Origin: JAVBNT01 sp031551355
GTDB lineage: Bacteria > Vulcanimicrobiota > CADAWZ01
DNA length: 64,000 nucleotides
Assembly (NCBI GenBank): GCA_031551355.1
Contig: JAVBNT010000001.1
Location: 186,001 to 250,000 of the forward strand
Reading direction: 5' to 3'
Below the pieces are notes generated by a model. That model saw only the letters and a program-made list of their open reading frames with translations. It made no database searches and was not told the origin of the DNA. The translations under genes and the position numbers were made by a program. The number at the start of each line of letters is the position of its first letter. The stretch's first letter is position 1. Positions 24,315 to 32,630 of this stretch are shown one piece after another.

Positions 24315-24864
24315 GAATTATTCATTTCCGGATGACTTTCTAAAAATGAGTCTTAAAGAGATTGTATTTATACATACTTCGGCTTTAGGATTCCAAATGA
24401 GTGAGACTCTGTATTGCGGGCTTTGGGAAAGAGCTGATTTTCTGCTTGCAAAATGCGCAAACCGCGGGCTTGACGGCCTTTTAAAAGATTACGGCCTTGA
24501 GGTAAGCAGCCGGTTCGAATATCCGCAGCTTCCCGGAAGAATGGAATTGGCATGTCTCGTTTTTGAAGAAAAGAAAATTTTTCTAAATTTGCCGTTATTG
24601 CAGGATTTGGAGGTTTCTGCCGGAAAACTAACAAGGTATACTGAAGGTTCTCATATATCAATTAATGATTTTGCCATTGCTCATGAGTCTTGCCATTACA
24701 TTGACTTTCTGTATAACGGCTATCGATACAAAAAAAGCTATCATCCTGAAATTGTGGCAAATATTTTTTCATATAGAATTCTTGGAAGCTGCGTATATCC
24801 CTGGCTGTTTGAATTAGGCTATATTTATTTTAAATTGGCAGCAATATATTTAGAGGATAAGTAA
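24283..24864 (+). CDS. Putative IrrE/ImmA-like zinc metallopeptidase
   Basis: 193 residues. A gluzincin pattern is visible: AIAHESCHYIDF (HExxH, about residue 134) followed after about 19 residues by HPEIVANIFSYRIL. That second segment matches the ExxANxFA third-ligand motif of ImmA/IrrE (DUF955) peptidases. The protein lacks the HTH domain found in many of that family. ImmA-type peptidases cleave phage or mobile-element repressors. This one overlaps a metabolic gene by 32 bases instead. There is no signal peptide. The family call rests on the two short motifs only. Confidence 0.55.
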   Translation: MKTKFILSLFENYSFPDDFLKMSLKEIVFIHTSALGFQMSETLYCGLWERADFLLAKCANRGLDGLLKDYGLEVSSRFEYPQLPGRMELACLVFEEKKIFLNLPLLQDLEVSAGKLTRYTEGSHISINDFAIAHESCHYIDFLYNGYRYKKSYHPEIVANIFSYRILGSCVYPWLFELGYIYFKLAAIYLEDK

Positions 24865-24924
24865 TTTTCTTTGTCGTATTTTGACTTAGAGATATTAAAA
24901 AAATAGAAGAATAGGTGATTTTTG

Positions 24925-25410
24925 ATGCTTTGTGTCAACTGTGGCCGGGATAATCGTGAAGAAACTTTTTTTTGTGAATCATGCGGTAAGAGACTTCCTG
25001 ACAGGTCTCTCTACACTGTTATGGCCACTCCAAAAATAATAGATTCAAAAGTTAAATTGATGCAAAGCCTTTGTGATTCGGTAAAGAAGGAAGAAATTTC
25101 TCTCGAGGAATTCGGGACAAAAATTTCATCGACTTATGATTCTATTGCTGCTGACGCCGAAGAGATACGCGAAGTAGCCAAAACTGATGATTATGAATCA
25201 TATTCTTCCGAAGAGATGGATATAGGCTATAGGGGGTTGGAGCTTTGGATGGCCGGTTTAACCGAACTATATTCATACACTGAGCTTCTTGACCCTGATT
25301 TACTCAAAACAGGTATGAGAAAAATAGCGGAAGGAAATGATTTTATCAATAAAGCGATCTATTTTAATGAGCTTAAGAGGGATACTGAGGGAAGTTCCGG
25401 AAAAATATAA
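24925..25410 (+). CDS. Zinc-ribbon protein with helical C-terminal domain
   Basis: 161 residues from ATG 24925 (a TTG at 24922 is also possible), with AGGTGA upstream. The N-terminal ribbon is LCVNCGRDNREETFFCESCG. The rest is predicted helical and acidic, with EEISLEEFGTKISSTYDSI and a C-terminal segment YTELLDPDLLKTGMRKIAEG. Its design (ribbon, then EIS-EE-F helices, then a final G-M-I helix) resembles the C-terminal half of the minus-strand protein at 40241-41230, so they may be distant relatives. No enzyme motif is seen. A strong terminator follows. Confidence 0.7.
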   Translation: MLCVNCGRDNREETFFCESCGKRLPDRSLYTVMATPKIIDSKVKLMQSLCDSVKKEEISLEEFGTKISSTYDSIAADAEEIREVAKTDDYESYSSEEMDIGYRGLELWMAGLTELYSYTELLDPDLLKTGMRKIAEGNDFINKAIYFNELKRDTEGSSGKI

Positions 25411-25433
25411 CGCCGTTTTATTTTTTTTATTCG

Positions 25434-25470
25434 GCTGTCCTTAAATAAAGTTTTTTTGGACAGCTTTTTT
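25434..25470 (+). terminator. Intrinsic terminator
   Basis: GCTGTCC (25434-25440) and GGACAGC (25458-25464) form a stem followed by six T. It ends the permease-hydantoinase-zinc-ribbon transcription unit and insulates the Clp cluster. Confidence 0.8.
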
Positions 25471-25565
25471 GTTTATTTTATTATGTTTTTAACTCTAAAA
25501 GAGGCCGAATTCCTCTTTTTATTGAAATAATGTCTGATATGCATTGATTTTTTGGAGGATATTGT

Positions 25566-27965
25566 ATGCCGCTGCGTTATGATGAAGTATCTGTAAAAGT
25601 TCTTGATGAAGCAAAACGCATAAGCCGTAATTTGGAACATTTTTATCTCGGAGCCGAGCATTTGGCACTTTCCTGTATTGATTCGGATTCTTCCATCAGA
25701 ATGGCTCTGAATAAGGCCGGTATAGATGCCGTACTGCTTCGCGAAACGGTAAAAGATGTTGCTACGCCCGGTGACAGGAATATGTCTTCTCAGCCGGAGA
25801 CTGCCCGTTATAAAAGGATCATTAAAAATACGGAATCGGTGGCGATGTCTTTGAAGGCATACAAGATTGAACCGGTTCATCTTCTTATTTCGGTTCTAAG
25901 TGAGGGGAAAGGGGTCTTTCATCTGGCTCTTGACAGACTTGGTTTGTCCGGCGATGATTTTTGCCGTTCACTTAAGGAAGGATGCTCCGGTGGCGGCTTT
26001 GACGGCTCAAAGATAAATCTATCGGCATCTGTACCTCAGCATCAGGGAGAGGAAAAGGAAAAACAGTCTGCAAAACCATCAAAGCAACCTAAATTATTGG
26101 CTAAATATGCAAGAGATCTCGTTGAATTGTGTAAATCAGGTAAAGTGGACCCGGTGTTTGGAAGAAACGATGAAATAAGGCGTGTTTTGCAGATTATATC
26201 AAGAAAAGGCAAGAATAATCCGGTACTTATAGGTGAAGCCGGTGTCGGTAAAACCGCAGTTGTTTTTGGACTTGCTCAGAGGCTTGCCGAGGGAACCGTT
26301 CCCGAGATGCTTAAGAACAAAATATTGCTTGATTTGCCGATGGCAGGTCTTGTTGCCGGTGCGAAGCACAGGGGGGAATTTGAGGAGCGCCTGCAGGATA
26401 TAATGAAAGAAGTTGCCGAGAACCCGGATATAATAGTATTTATTGATGAAATACATACTATCGTAGGGGCAGGGGACTCCAAAGGCGGGATGGATGCCGG
26501 CAATATATTGAAACCAATGCTTGCCAGAGGTGAGTTCCCGGTAATCGGCGCAACGACTATAGACGAATACCGGAAATATATCGAAGCCGATCCTGCGCTT
26601 GAAAGACGTTTCCAGCCGGTTATGGTAGGAGAGCCTTCGGAAGAGGATACGCTTTTAATACTTCAGGGACTTAAGGAAAGATACGAAAAGCATCATGGGG
26701 TTACATTCACCGATAAGGCTTTGCTTGCCTGTGTTAAATTGTCGGTAAGATATCTCCCGGACAGAAACCTCCCGGATAAAGCAATAGATCTTATGGACGA
26801 AGCTGCCGCTAAAATAAAAATGTCTTCCGTAATAATGAGTCAGGGTTCGGCCTTTATCGTTGATGAAGACAGTATTGCCGAGGTTATTTCTTTGTGGACA
26901 GGTATTCCGATTTCAAAATTGACATCAGAAGAAAAAGAGAGGCTTGTCAATCTTGAGTCCCATCTTTCCGAGAAAGTCATCGGACAGTCGGAGGCTGTGT
27001 CTACGGTAGCACAGACTATACGGATGATACGTATGGGTCTGGGAAATCCCAACAGGCCGGGCGGAATATTTCTGTTTTTGGGGCCTACCGGAGTCGGAAA
27101 AACGGAGCTTGCCAAAGCTTTGGCTGATTTCCTTTTCGGCAGTGAAAAAGAGATGATCCGTCTTGATATGTCGGAGTTTATGGAAAAGCATGCCATTGCC
27201 AGAATGATCGGCTCTCCTCCGGGATATGTCGGTCATGAAGAAGAGGGGCAGCTTACAAGCGCCGTCAGAACCAAGCCTTATTCGGTTGTTCTGCTTGACG
27301 AAATAGAAAAAGCACATCCGGAGATTTTTGATCTGTTTCTTCAGGTTTTTGATGATGGAAGACTTACGGATTCCAAAGGACGGACTGTTAATTTTACAAA
27401 TACGATCATAATTTTGACTTCGAACATAGGTTCGAGCAAGGTTGATGCCGACGGCAATTCGGTTTTAATTGACAGCAGGTCTCCCGAAGTAAGGGAAGGC
27501 GTTATGAGGGAGTTGAGGAAAACGTTCAGGCCGGAGTTTATAAACAGAATTGATGAGGTAATACTTTTTAATCCGCTTGAGCGCGAGGCACTTGACGGCA
27601 TCATACAGATTTCCCTTAAGGAAATATATAAACGGGCAAAAGATAAAGGTATCGAACTTGAATTTGATTCCAGTGCGATAGAGCTTACTTTAAATAAAGG
27701 CTATAACAGGGCTTATGGAGCTAGGCCTTTAAAAAGGGCTGTTCAGAATTATCTCACCAAACCGCTTGCAGAGAAAATGCTGGCGCTTAACGAGGGAGTC
27801 TCATATAATTTGCTTGCCCGTGAAGTGCCGTTCGAAGATAGAATAGAATTTATTGTCACAGGCAGTGAACAGGAGAAATCGCCGGATGTTCAGGCATCGG
27901 CAGATAAAAATTTAGGAACAGGTGGTTTTGAAGGAACTGTTGTAGGAGGTGAATATGAAAGTTAA
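25566..27965 (+). CDS. Clp/Hsp100 double AAA+ ATPase without middle domain
   Basis: A 799-residue protein. An N-terminal Clp_N double helical repeat (residues 1-145) is followed by a short charged linker. NBD1 has Walker A GEAGVGKTAVV (about 221) and Walker B IIVFIDEIHT. NBD2 has GPTGVGKTELA (about 505) and VVLLDEIEKAH. The C-terminal D2-small domain has RAYGARPLKRAV. Between NBD1 and the WTGIPISKL motif there are only about 30 residues, so the coiled-coil M domain of ClpB or ClpC is absent, as in ClpA. No hydrophobic-Gly-hydrophobic ClpP-docking tripeptide is evident in the NBD2 segment after SNIGSSKV. It may thus be an unfoldase working without ClpP. GGAGG precedes the ATG. It heads the FHA-kinase-HATPase cluster. 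Confidence 0.88.
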   Translation: MPLRYDEVSVKVLDEAKRISRNLEHFYLGAEHLALSCIDSDSSIRMALNKAGIDAVLLRETVKDVATPGDRNMSSQPETARYKRIIKNTESVAMSLKAYKIEPVHLLISVLSEGKGVFHLALDRLGLSGDDFCRSLKEGCSGGGFDGSKINLSASVPQHQGEEKEKQSAKPSKQPKLLAKYARDLVELCKSGKVDPVFGRNDEIRRVLQIISRKGKNNPVLIGEAGVGKTAVVFGLAQRLAEGTVPEMLKNKILLDLPMAGLVAGAKHRGEFEERLQDIMKEVAENPDIIVFIDEIHTIVGAGDSKGGMDAGNILKPMLARGEFPVIGATTIDEYRKYIEADPALERRFQPVMVGEPSEEDTLLILQGLKERYEKHHGVTFTDKALLACVKLSVRYLPDRNLPDKAIDLMDEAAAKIKMSSVIMSQGSAFIVDEDSIAEVISLWTGIPISKLTSEEKERLVNLESHLSEKVIGQSEAVSTVAQTIRMIRMGLGNPNRPGGIFLFLGPTGVGKTELAKALADFLFGSEKEMIRLDMSEFMEKHAIARMIGSPPGYVGHEEEGQLTSAVRTKPYSVVLLDEIEKAHPEIFDLFLQVFDDGRLTDSKGRTVNFTNTIIILTSNIGSSKVDADGNSVLIDSRSPEVREGVMRELRKTFRPEFINRIDEVILFNPLEREALDGIIQISLKEIYKRAKDKGIELEFDSSAIELTLNKGYNRAYGARPLKRAVQNYLTKPLAEKMLALNEGVSYNLLAREVPFEDRIEFIVTGSEQEKSPDVQASADKNLGTGGFEGTVVGGEYES

Positions 27966-28245
27966 TCTGGAAATCTTGAGCGGACCTACTGACGGGGAGG
28001 TTTTTTCTTTTAAAAATTCATTAGATATCGGCAGAGATCCCGGTGCAAACCTGTCTTTGCCTCTGGACCGCTTTATATCACGCCATCATGCAAAAATTCT
28101 GCTGGCTCAGCCGGAATGTTTCCTTGAAGATCTCAACAGTACTAATGGTACGTTTATTGATAATAACCGGATTCAAGGAAGGATAATTTTGAATAATGGC
28201 CAAATTTTCAGGGTGGGGAGAACTTGGGTTCAAATAACCTGGTAG
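27955..28245 (+). CDS. FHA-domain protein
   Basis: A 96-residue single FHA domain that binds phosphothreonine peptides. The key residues are present: GRDPGANLSLP, FISRHHAKI (Ser-Arg-His), and DLNSTNGTFID (the Asn-Gly of the binding loop). ATG 27955 is chosen because GGAGG ends 5 bases before it; a GTG at 27949 sits on the ribosome site. The start overlaps the Clp gene by 11 bases. The adjacent Ser/Thr kinase is the natural source of its phospho-ligand, and the FHA protein may link kinase output to the Clp ATPase. Confidence 0.9.
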   Translation: MKVNLEILSGPTDGEVFSFKNSLDIGRDPGANLSLPLDRFISRHHAKILLAQPECFLEDLNSTNGTFIDNNRIQGRIILNNGQIFRVGRTWVQITW

Positions 28246-28296
28246 TTTAAATAAAAGCAATAACCTGCGCTTTTGGCGTGGATTAAGGAGGCATTG

Positions 28297-30276
28297 ATGA
28301 TAAGCGCTACCATAGGACGCTATCATATAGTTGAAGAACTTGGCCGCGGAGGGATGGGAATTGTCTATAAAGGACATGATCCGATACTTGAAAGGCCGGT
28401 TGCTATAAAAATTCTCTCCCAGCAACTGGTGCAAAACTCGGAAGCCAAGGATCGTTTTATCAGGGAAGCGCAAGCTGCCGCCAGGCTAAACCACCCCAAT
28501 ATTGCCGGGATCTATGATATAAATGAGCATGAAGGTATATATTACATTGTTTTTGAGTTTATATCAGGAAAGAGTCTTGATAAGGTTCTTAAAGAAAGAG
28601 GATCCTACGATTATAACGAAGCCCTGAAAATCTTTGTACCGTCATGTCAGGCATTAGGCTACGCACATGAACATGGTATTGTTCACCGCGATGTGAAGCC
28701 TGCGAATATTATGGTTTCGGAAGATAATGTTGTTAAAGTGTCTGATTTCGGTATCGCCTGGGTCGAGGCTTCTAATACGATTACCCAGCCGGGTGAAATT
28801 ATCGGTTCATTTTTTTATTTTTCGCCGGAACAGGCCAGAGGTGAAAAAGTCGACCGCCGTGCAGATATATATTCTCTGGGTATTGTTCTTTATGAGATGC
28901 TGACCGGCAAGATGCCTTTCACGGCAAACAATCCGGCGGCATTAATTCAAATGCATCTTACTGCCGAGCCGGAACCGCCGACTTCATACAACAGATCGAT
29001 TCCGCGTAAACTGGAAGACGCCATTTTGACGGCAATGAGAAAAGATCCTTCGGATCGTTTCCAAAATGTAAAAGAACTTATAGAGGCTCTTACTCTTGAA
29101 GAAGTTCCCGTTGATCTTTATAAAACAAACATATCTCCGACGGAAGCTTCCCTGCACAATGTCCTGGGAAACAACTACTATAAGCAGGGCAAACTTGATC
29201 TGGCGATCCTTGAATGGGAAAAAGCGACAATTCTGGATCCTTACAACGCCCTTACTCATAATAATCTTGGTACGGCATATGACGGACTTGGCAAACTTGA
29301 TGCCGCCGTCACTGAATATGGAAAAGCAGTAGATCTCAACCCGAATAACTTCGTAGCCCATTACAATCTTGGCTCGGCTTTCTACAGAAATTCGGATCTT
29401 GATAATTCCATTGAAGAATATAGAAAAGTTACGGTCCTGAATCCTAAATTCGCACCGGCTTATTATAATCTGGGCAATGCGCTTTACAAAAAAGGTAAAG
29501 TCGACGAGGCCATCGAGGAATGGCAAAAAGCATTAATCATAAACCCGCAGTTTGCTGAAGTTCATTATAATTTGGGCAACGCTTATAATAAAAAAGGAAG
29601 ACGTGAAGAGGCTCAGTCCTATTGGGAAAAAGCTTTGGAAATTGACCCTAATTTTGCCATAGCCACCTATAATATGGCGGCACGTGAAATGGAGAAGGGC
29701 AATGCGGAAAAAGCCGTAGAGATGTGGTGCAAGGTTCTTGAAGTAAACCCTGATTTTGCTGAAGCCCACTATAATCTGGGCAACTATCATTATTCAAGAG
29801 GCCAGATCGATCAGGCGATAGATTATTGGGAAAAAGCCGTAAAAACAAAATACGGTTTCTGGAAAGCCCATTATAACCTCGGCAACTCTTACTATCAGGG
29901 TCAGAACTTTGATGAGGCGATATCGCAGTGGCAAAAAACCATACAATTCAATTCCAAGCATTGGCAGGCACACTGGAATGTTGCCAATACGTTTTACTAT
30001 GACAAAATGCTTTCCGAACCGGCTGTTCTGGAATGGCAGGAAGTCACAAGACTGAATCCCGCCCATTGGCAGGCTTTTTACAATATTGGCGAAGCCTATC
30101 TGAATGAAGGAAAAATAGAGCTGGCCATACTAGAATGGGATAAAGTTGTTTCGCTGAATCCCAAGTTTTGGCATGTATATCATAATCTTGGAACTTTATT
30201 CTATAAGCAGGGAAAATTAGATCAGGCAATGGCCTATTGGACCAAAGCCGTGGCACTTATGCTTTTTTCTTTCTAA
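28297..30276 (+). CDS. Ser/Thr protein kinase with C-terminal TPR array
   Basis: 659 residues. A Hanks-type kinase domain spans residues 1-265: GRGGMGIVYKG (P-loop), VAIKIL (catalytic Lys), HRDVKPANIM (catalytic loop), SDFGIAW (DFG), then FSPEQARGE in the P+1 region. About ten TPR units from residue 285 to the end carry an unusual Trp at the start of helix B (EEWQKAL, SYWEKAL, DYWEKAV, SQWQKTI). There is no transmembrane segment, so unlike PknB-type receptors it is cytoplasmic. AAGGAGG lies 5 bases before ATG 28297; the open frame from 28273 is not favoured. It probably phosphorylates Clp/FHA-linked partners selected by the TPRs. Confidence 0.92.
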   Translation: MISATIGRYHIVEELGRGGMGIVYKGHDPILERPVAIKILSQQLVQNSEAKDRFIREAQAAARLNHPNIAGIYDINEHEGIYYIVFEFISGKSLDKVLKERGSYDYNEALKIFVPSCQALGYAHEHGIVHRDVKPANIMVSEDNVVKVSDFGIAWVEASNTITQPGEIIGSFFYFSPEQARGEKVDRRADIYSLGIVLYEMLTGKMPFTANNPAALIQMHLTAEPEPPTSYNRSIPRKLEDAILTAMRKDPSDRFQNVKELIEALTLEEVPVDLYKTNISPTEASLHNVLGNNYYKQGKLDLAILEWEKATILDPYNALTHNNLGTAYDGLGKLDAAVTEYGKAVDLNPNNFVAHYNLGSAFYRNSDLDNSIEEYRKVTVLNPKFAPAYYNLGNALYKKGKVDEAIEEWQKALIINPQFAEVHYNLGNAYNKKGRREEAQSYWEKALEIDPNFAIATYNMAAREMEKGNAEKAVEMWCKVLEVNPDFAEAHYNLGNYHYSRGQIDQAIDYWEKAVKTKYGFWKAHYNLGNSYYQGQNFDEAISQWQKTIQFNSKHWQAHWNVANTFYYDKMLSEPAVLEWQEVTRLNPAHWQAFYNIGEAYLNEGKIELAILEWDKVVSLNPKFWHVYHNLGTLFYKQGKLDQAMAYWTKAVALMLFSF

Positions 30277-30294
30277 CTTTTTTAAGGAGTTTTT

Positions 30295-31278
30295 ATGTTG
30301 CCATTTTCAAGTGCCTGCGAAAATTGTGTTGCAGTTATTGGATTGGCAGATTTTGTAGGAAGAAATATTACAGAATCTTTATTGCCTTTCGGGATATTTG
30401 TTGCAGAGATATCTTCTGTCACCGATTTTTACAAAGAATTCAAAAATATAAATCCTGATGCAGTTATTATTAGTGCCGATAAAGAATTTCCTGTTTCGGG
30501 CTTTAAGTCTTTTATGCTGCAAAACAGTGATGAATATATTCCTGTGATTGCTTTGATTGAAAGCGGGCTTTTGACCGACATTGATTTTATTTCACAATGC
30601 GGTTTTGATGTCTGTGTTCCGGTACCTTTGGATACCGATAGTTTTTGCCGGTGGGTATTAGGGGCATTGAACATAAAAAACCGGATGAATGAAATAAAAC
30701 AGTATGAATGTAATGAACTGGCCAACAATAACATCAGGAAAGTGCGTGAAGTTTACCGTGATGTTATACTTGCCGTGACTCAGGATAAGCTCAGGCTTAT
30801 TCTTGAGCCTGACGAGCTGCCTGCCCGTCAGGAGCATTTGAAGGTTTCGGAAATGAGTATTACGGAAGTGGAAGATTTAGTCGTTTCAAAGCAAATGCTT
30901 GAGGATTGCCTGATTAAGTCGGGATGGGGTAAAAGCAGAGTCTTTGATGTTGTTGTATCCGTTTCAGAGGCTATTTCAAACGTTTTGAAACACGCGGGCA
31001 GAGGGACAATGATTATTTACAACCTGCAGGACTATTATCAGGTGTGGGTTTGCGACAACGGCAAGGGAATTGAGTTTTCGGATATTCCCAAATCCGCACT
31101 GCAAAAGGGACATTCTTCAAAAAATTCTCTGGGGATGGGATTTTACATTATGATGGAGCTTGCCGATAAACTGTATCTTTATACACATACCGGCGGAACT
31201 GTAATTGTAATGGACATTTTCCCGGAAAAGCAGCCCACACAGCCTGTTATCTGTGAAGCAGGGTTTACGTCTATGTGA
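30295..31278 (+). CDS. RsbW-like HATPase with receiver-like N-terminus
   Basis: 327 residues. The N-terminal 125 residues look like a degenerate response-receiver fold (alternating hydrophobic strands, NPDAVIISADKE at the usual phospho-site strand). The C-terminal GHKL HATPase (about 190-315) has N-box VSVSEAISNVLKHAG and G-boxes VCDNGKGIEFSD and LGMGFYIMMEL. Such domains act as anti-sigma factors or Ser kinases in partner switching. The gene follows the kinase gene by 18 bases with AAGGAG in place, so it belongs to the Clp-FHA-kinase group. Together with the GAF-PP2C-HATPase at 223-1998 the window encodes both halves of a phospho-switch, though their pairing is unproven. Confidence 0.85.
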   Translation: MLPFSSACENCVAVIGLADFVGRNITESLLPFGIFVAEISSVTDFYKEFKNINPDAVIISADKEFPVSGFKSFMLQNSDEYIPVIALIESGLLTDIDFISQCGFDVCVPVPLDTDSFCRWVLGALNIKNRMNEIKQYECNELANNNIRKVREVYRDVILAVTQDKLRLILEPDELPARQEHLKVSEMSITEVEDLVVSKQMLEDCLIKSGWGKSRVFDVVVSVSEAISNVLKHAGRGTMIIYNLQDYYQVWVCDNGKGIEFSDIPKSALQKGHSSKNSLGMGFYIMMELADKLYLYTHTGGTVIVMDIFPEKQPTQPVICEAGFTSM

Positions 31279-31281
31279 TTT

Positions 31282-31300
31282 TCCGGTTTATACCGGATTT
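31282..31300 (+). terminator. Weak stem-loop after the HATPase gene
   Basis: TTCCGGT and ACCGGA pair across a 5-base loop and TTTTATT follows. The short stem makes it a weak terminator or a partial read-through point before the ferritin gene. Confidence 0.4.
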
Positions 31301-31326
31301 TATTATCAATTTTTCAGGAGGTTTTT

Positions 31327-31848
31327 ATGATCAACAAAAAAATACAAGACTCTATTAACAAGCAAATAAATGCAGAGATGTTTTCCAGTTACTTATACCT
31401 GGCGATGAACGCGTATTTTGAAGATATGGGACTGAAAGGCTTTGCCCACTGGATGAAGGTACAGGCGCAGGAAGAAATGTGCCATGCGATGATTTTTTAC
31501 AACTATTTAAATGACAGGGGCGGCAGAGTTATTTTAGAGAGCATAGAAAAACCGACGTTTGAATGGGCAAATCCTGTTGCCGTCTTTGAAAATGTCTATG
31601 CACACGAACAGTATGTCACTTCATTGATAAACGATATCGTTTCACTCTCTATGGAAGAGAAGGATCATGCCACCACCGCGGCACTGCAGTGGTTTGTCAC
31701 GGAACAGGTAGAGGAGGAAGACAGCGCCAATGATATTCTTAACCGCCTTAAACTTGTCGGTTCGGATAATTCGGCTCTTTTCATGATGAATGATGAGTTG
31801 GCTACGCGTGTGTTTGCCTTACCGTCTCCTTTGACGGGAAAAATTTAA
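31327..31848 (+). CDS. ftnA: Non-haem bacterial ferritin
   Basis: A 173-residue iron-storage protein. The ferroxidase-centre residues are visible: Glu in NAEMFSSYLYLAM (Glu17), the Glu-x-x-His pair in EEMCHAMIFY, Glu in AHEQYVTSL and Gln/Glu in WFVTEQVEEE. These match FtnA rather than bacterioferritin, and no haem Met is at the Bfr position. GGAGG precedes the ATG. In anaerobes such ferritins limit iron-driven oxygen damage. It may be partly co-transcribed with the HATPase gene. Confidence 0.93.
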   Translation: MINKKIQDSINKQINAEMFSSYLYLAMNAYFEDMGLKGFAHWMKVQAQEEMCHAMIFYNYLNDRGGRVILESIEKPTFEWANPVAVFENVYAHEQYVTSLINDIVSLSMEEKDHATTAALQWFVTEQVEEEDSANDILNRLKLVGSDNSALFMMNDELATRVFALPSPLTGKI

Positions 31849-31872
31849 TTAAATACTTGGGAGGTCCAGGTT

Positions 31873-32541
31873 TTGAGTAATATCGTTTTTAAAAGATTTC
31901 TGTCGGCTTTGTTCTTTTTGGCCGTTTGCTTTACATTTGTATCTTTGATGTCGGACAGCGTTCTTGCAAAATACTGCCCTCAGTGCGGTGTATATAATGC
32001 CGATTCAAATGTCTATTGCGTTAAGTGCGGAACCGAATTCAAGAATACAAATGCCCACAAAATCAGGGTGGGAATAATATTTATCTCTTCAGTGCATCCC
32101 GGCGACAGCGCTAAGTTTACCATCTACTATAAGGGTTCGGTAACTCCGTTCTTTGTATGGAATCCTAAGGGTAAATACGAAATCGGTGAAACACGTCTGC
32201 CGATACTTGAGGATATGATATTTGTCTCGATGAGAGAAACCGAAATCCCCAATCTGGAAAGCATCCCGGAGCTCGCGAAGAAATATAAAGTAGACAAGAT
32301 TATGGTTATGAACTACAACTCAAAGAAAACAGAGAGAGTTCCGTTATTCTCTTCCCAAAGCTATGACGTTTATTTTGATATTACAACTTACGATGCTTCT
32401 CACGATTCTGTTCTTCAGGAAAAAAGGTATGAGGGTTCATTGAAATCCTGGCCTAATGTTACTGTTGTTCAGGTTAGGGATGTTTGTAACAACCTGTGGG
32501 AACAGATGGTTCCCAATATCAGAATTTTATTGACTAAATAG
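31873..32541 (+). CDS. Exported zinc-ribbon protein
   Basis: 222 residues. A signal peptide (residues 1-32, core FLSALFFLAVCFTFVSLM, AxA-like end SVLA-K) is followed at once by a zinc ribbon, YCPQCGVYNADSNVYCVKCG. The mature domain begins KIRVGIIFISS and is alpha/beta with no recognised family. Its IRVGIIFIS opening and ELAKKYKVDKIMVMNYN segment recall envelope-linked domains that sense or assemble partners. A zinc ribbon outside the cytoplasm is uncommon. The start is TTG with GGGAGG upstream, directly after ferritin. A good terminator follows. Confidence 0.72.
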   Translation: MSNIVFKRFLSALFFLAVCFTFVSLMSDSVLAKYCPQCGVYNADSNVYCVKCGTEFKNTNAHKIRVGIIFISSVHPGDSAKFTIYYKGSVTPFFVWNPKGKYEIGETRLPILEDMIFVSMRETEIPNLESIPELAKKYKVDKIMVMNYNSKKTERVPLFSSQSYDVYFDITTYDASHDSVLQEKRYEGSLKSWPNVTVVQVRDVCNNLWEQMVPNIRILLTK

Positions 32542-32556
32542 CATCATAGGATTGCC

Positions 32557-32593
32557 GGGCCGGGACGGTTTTCAGGAATTGTTCCGCCCTTTT
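32557..32593 (+). terminator. Intrinsic terminator
   Basis: GGGC and GGGAC (with a one-base bulge) pair with GTTCCGCCC at 32581-32589, followed by a T-run. It ends the ferritin/zinc-ribbon unit. Confidence 0.65.
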
Positions 32594-32630
32594 ATAATGT
32601 TTAATTTTTAAGGAGTGTAAAAAGAGTATT

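Noticed and set aside
25566..31278. Type VI secretion locus
   Set aside because: Clp ATPase, FHA and Ser/Thr kinase genes occur in such loci, but no sheath, tube, baseplate, TssM/L or VgrG genes are present on either side.
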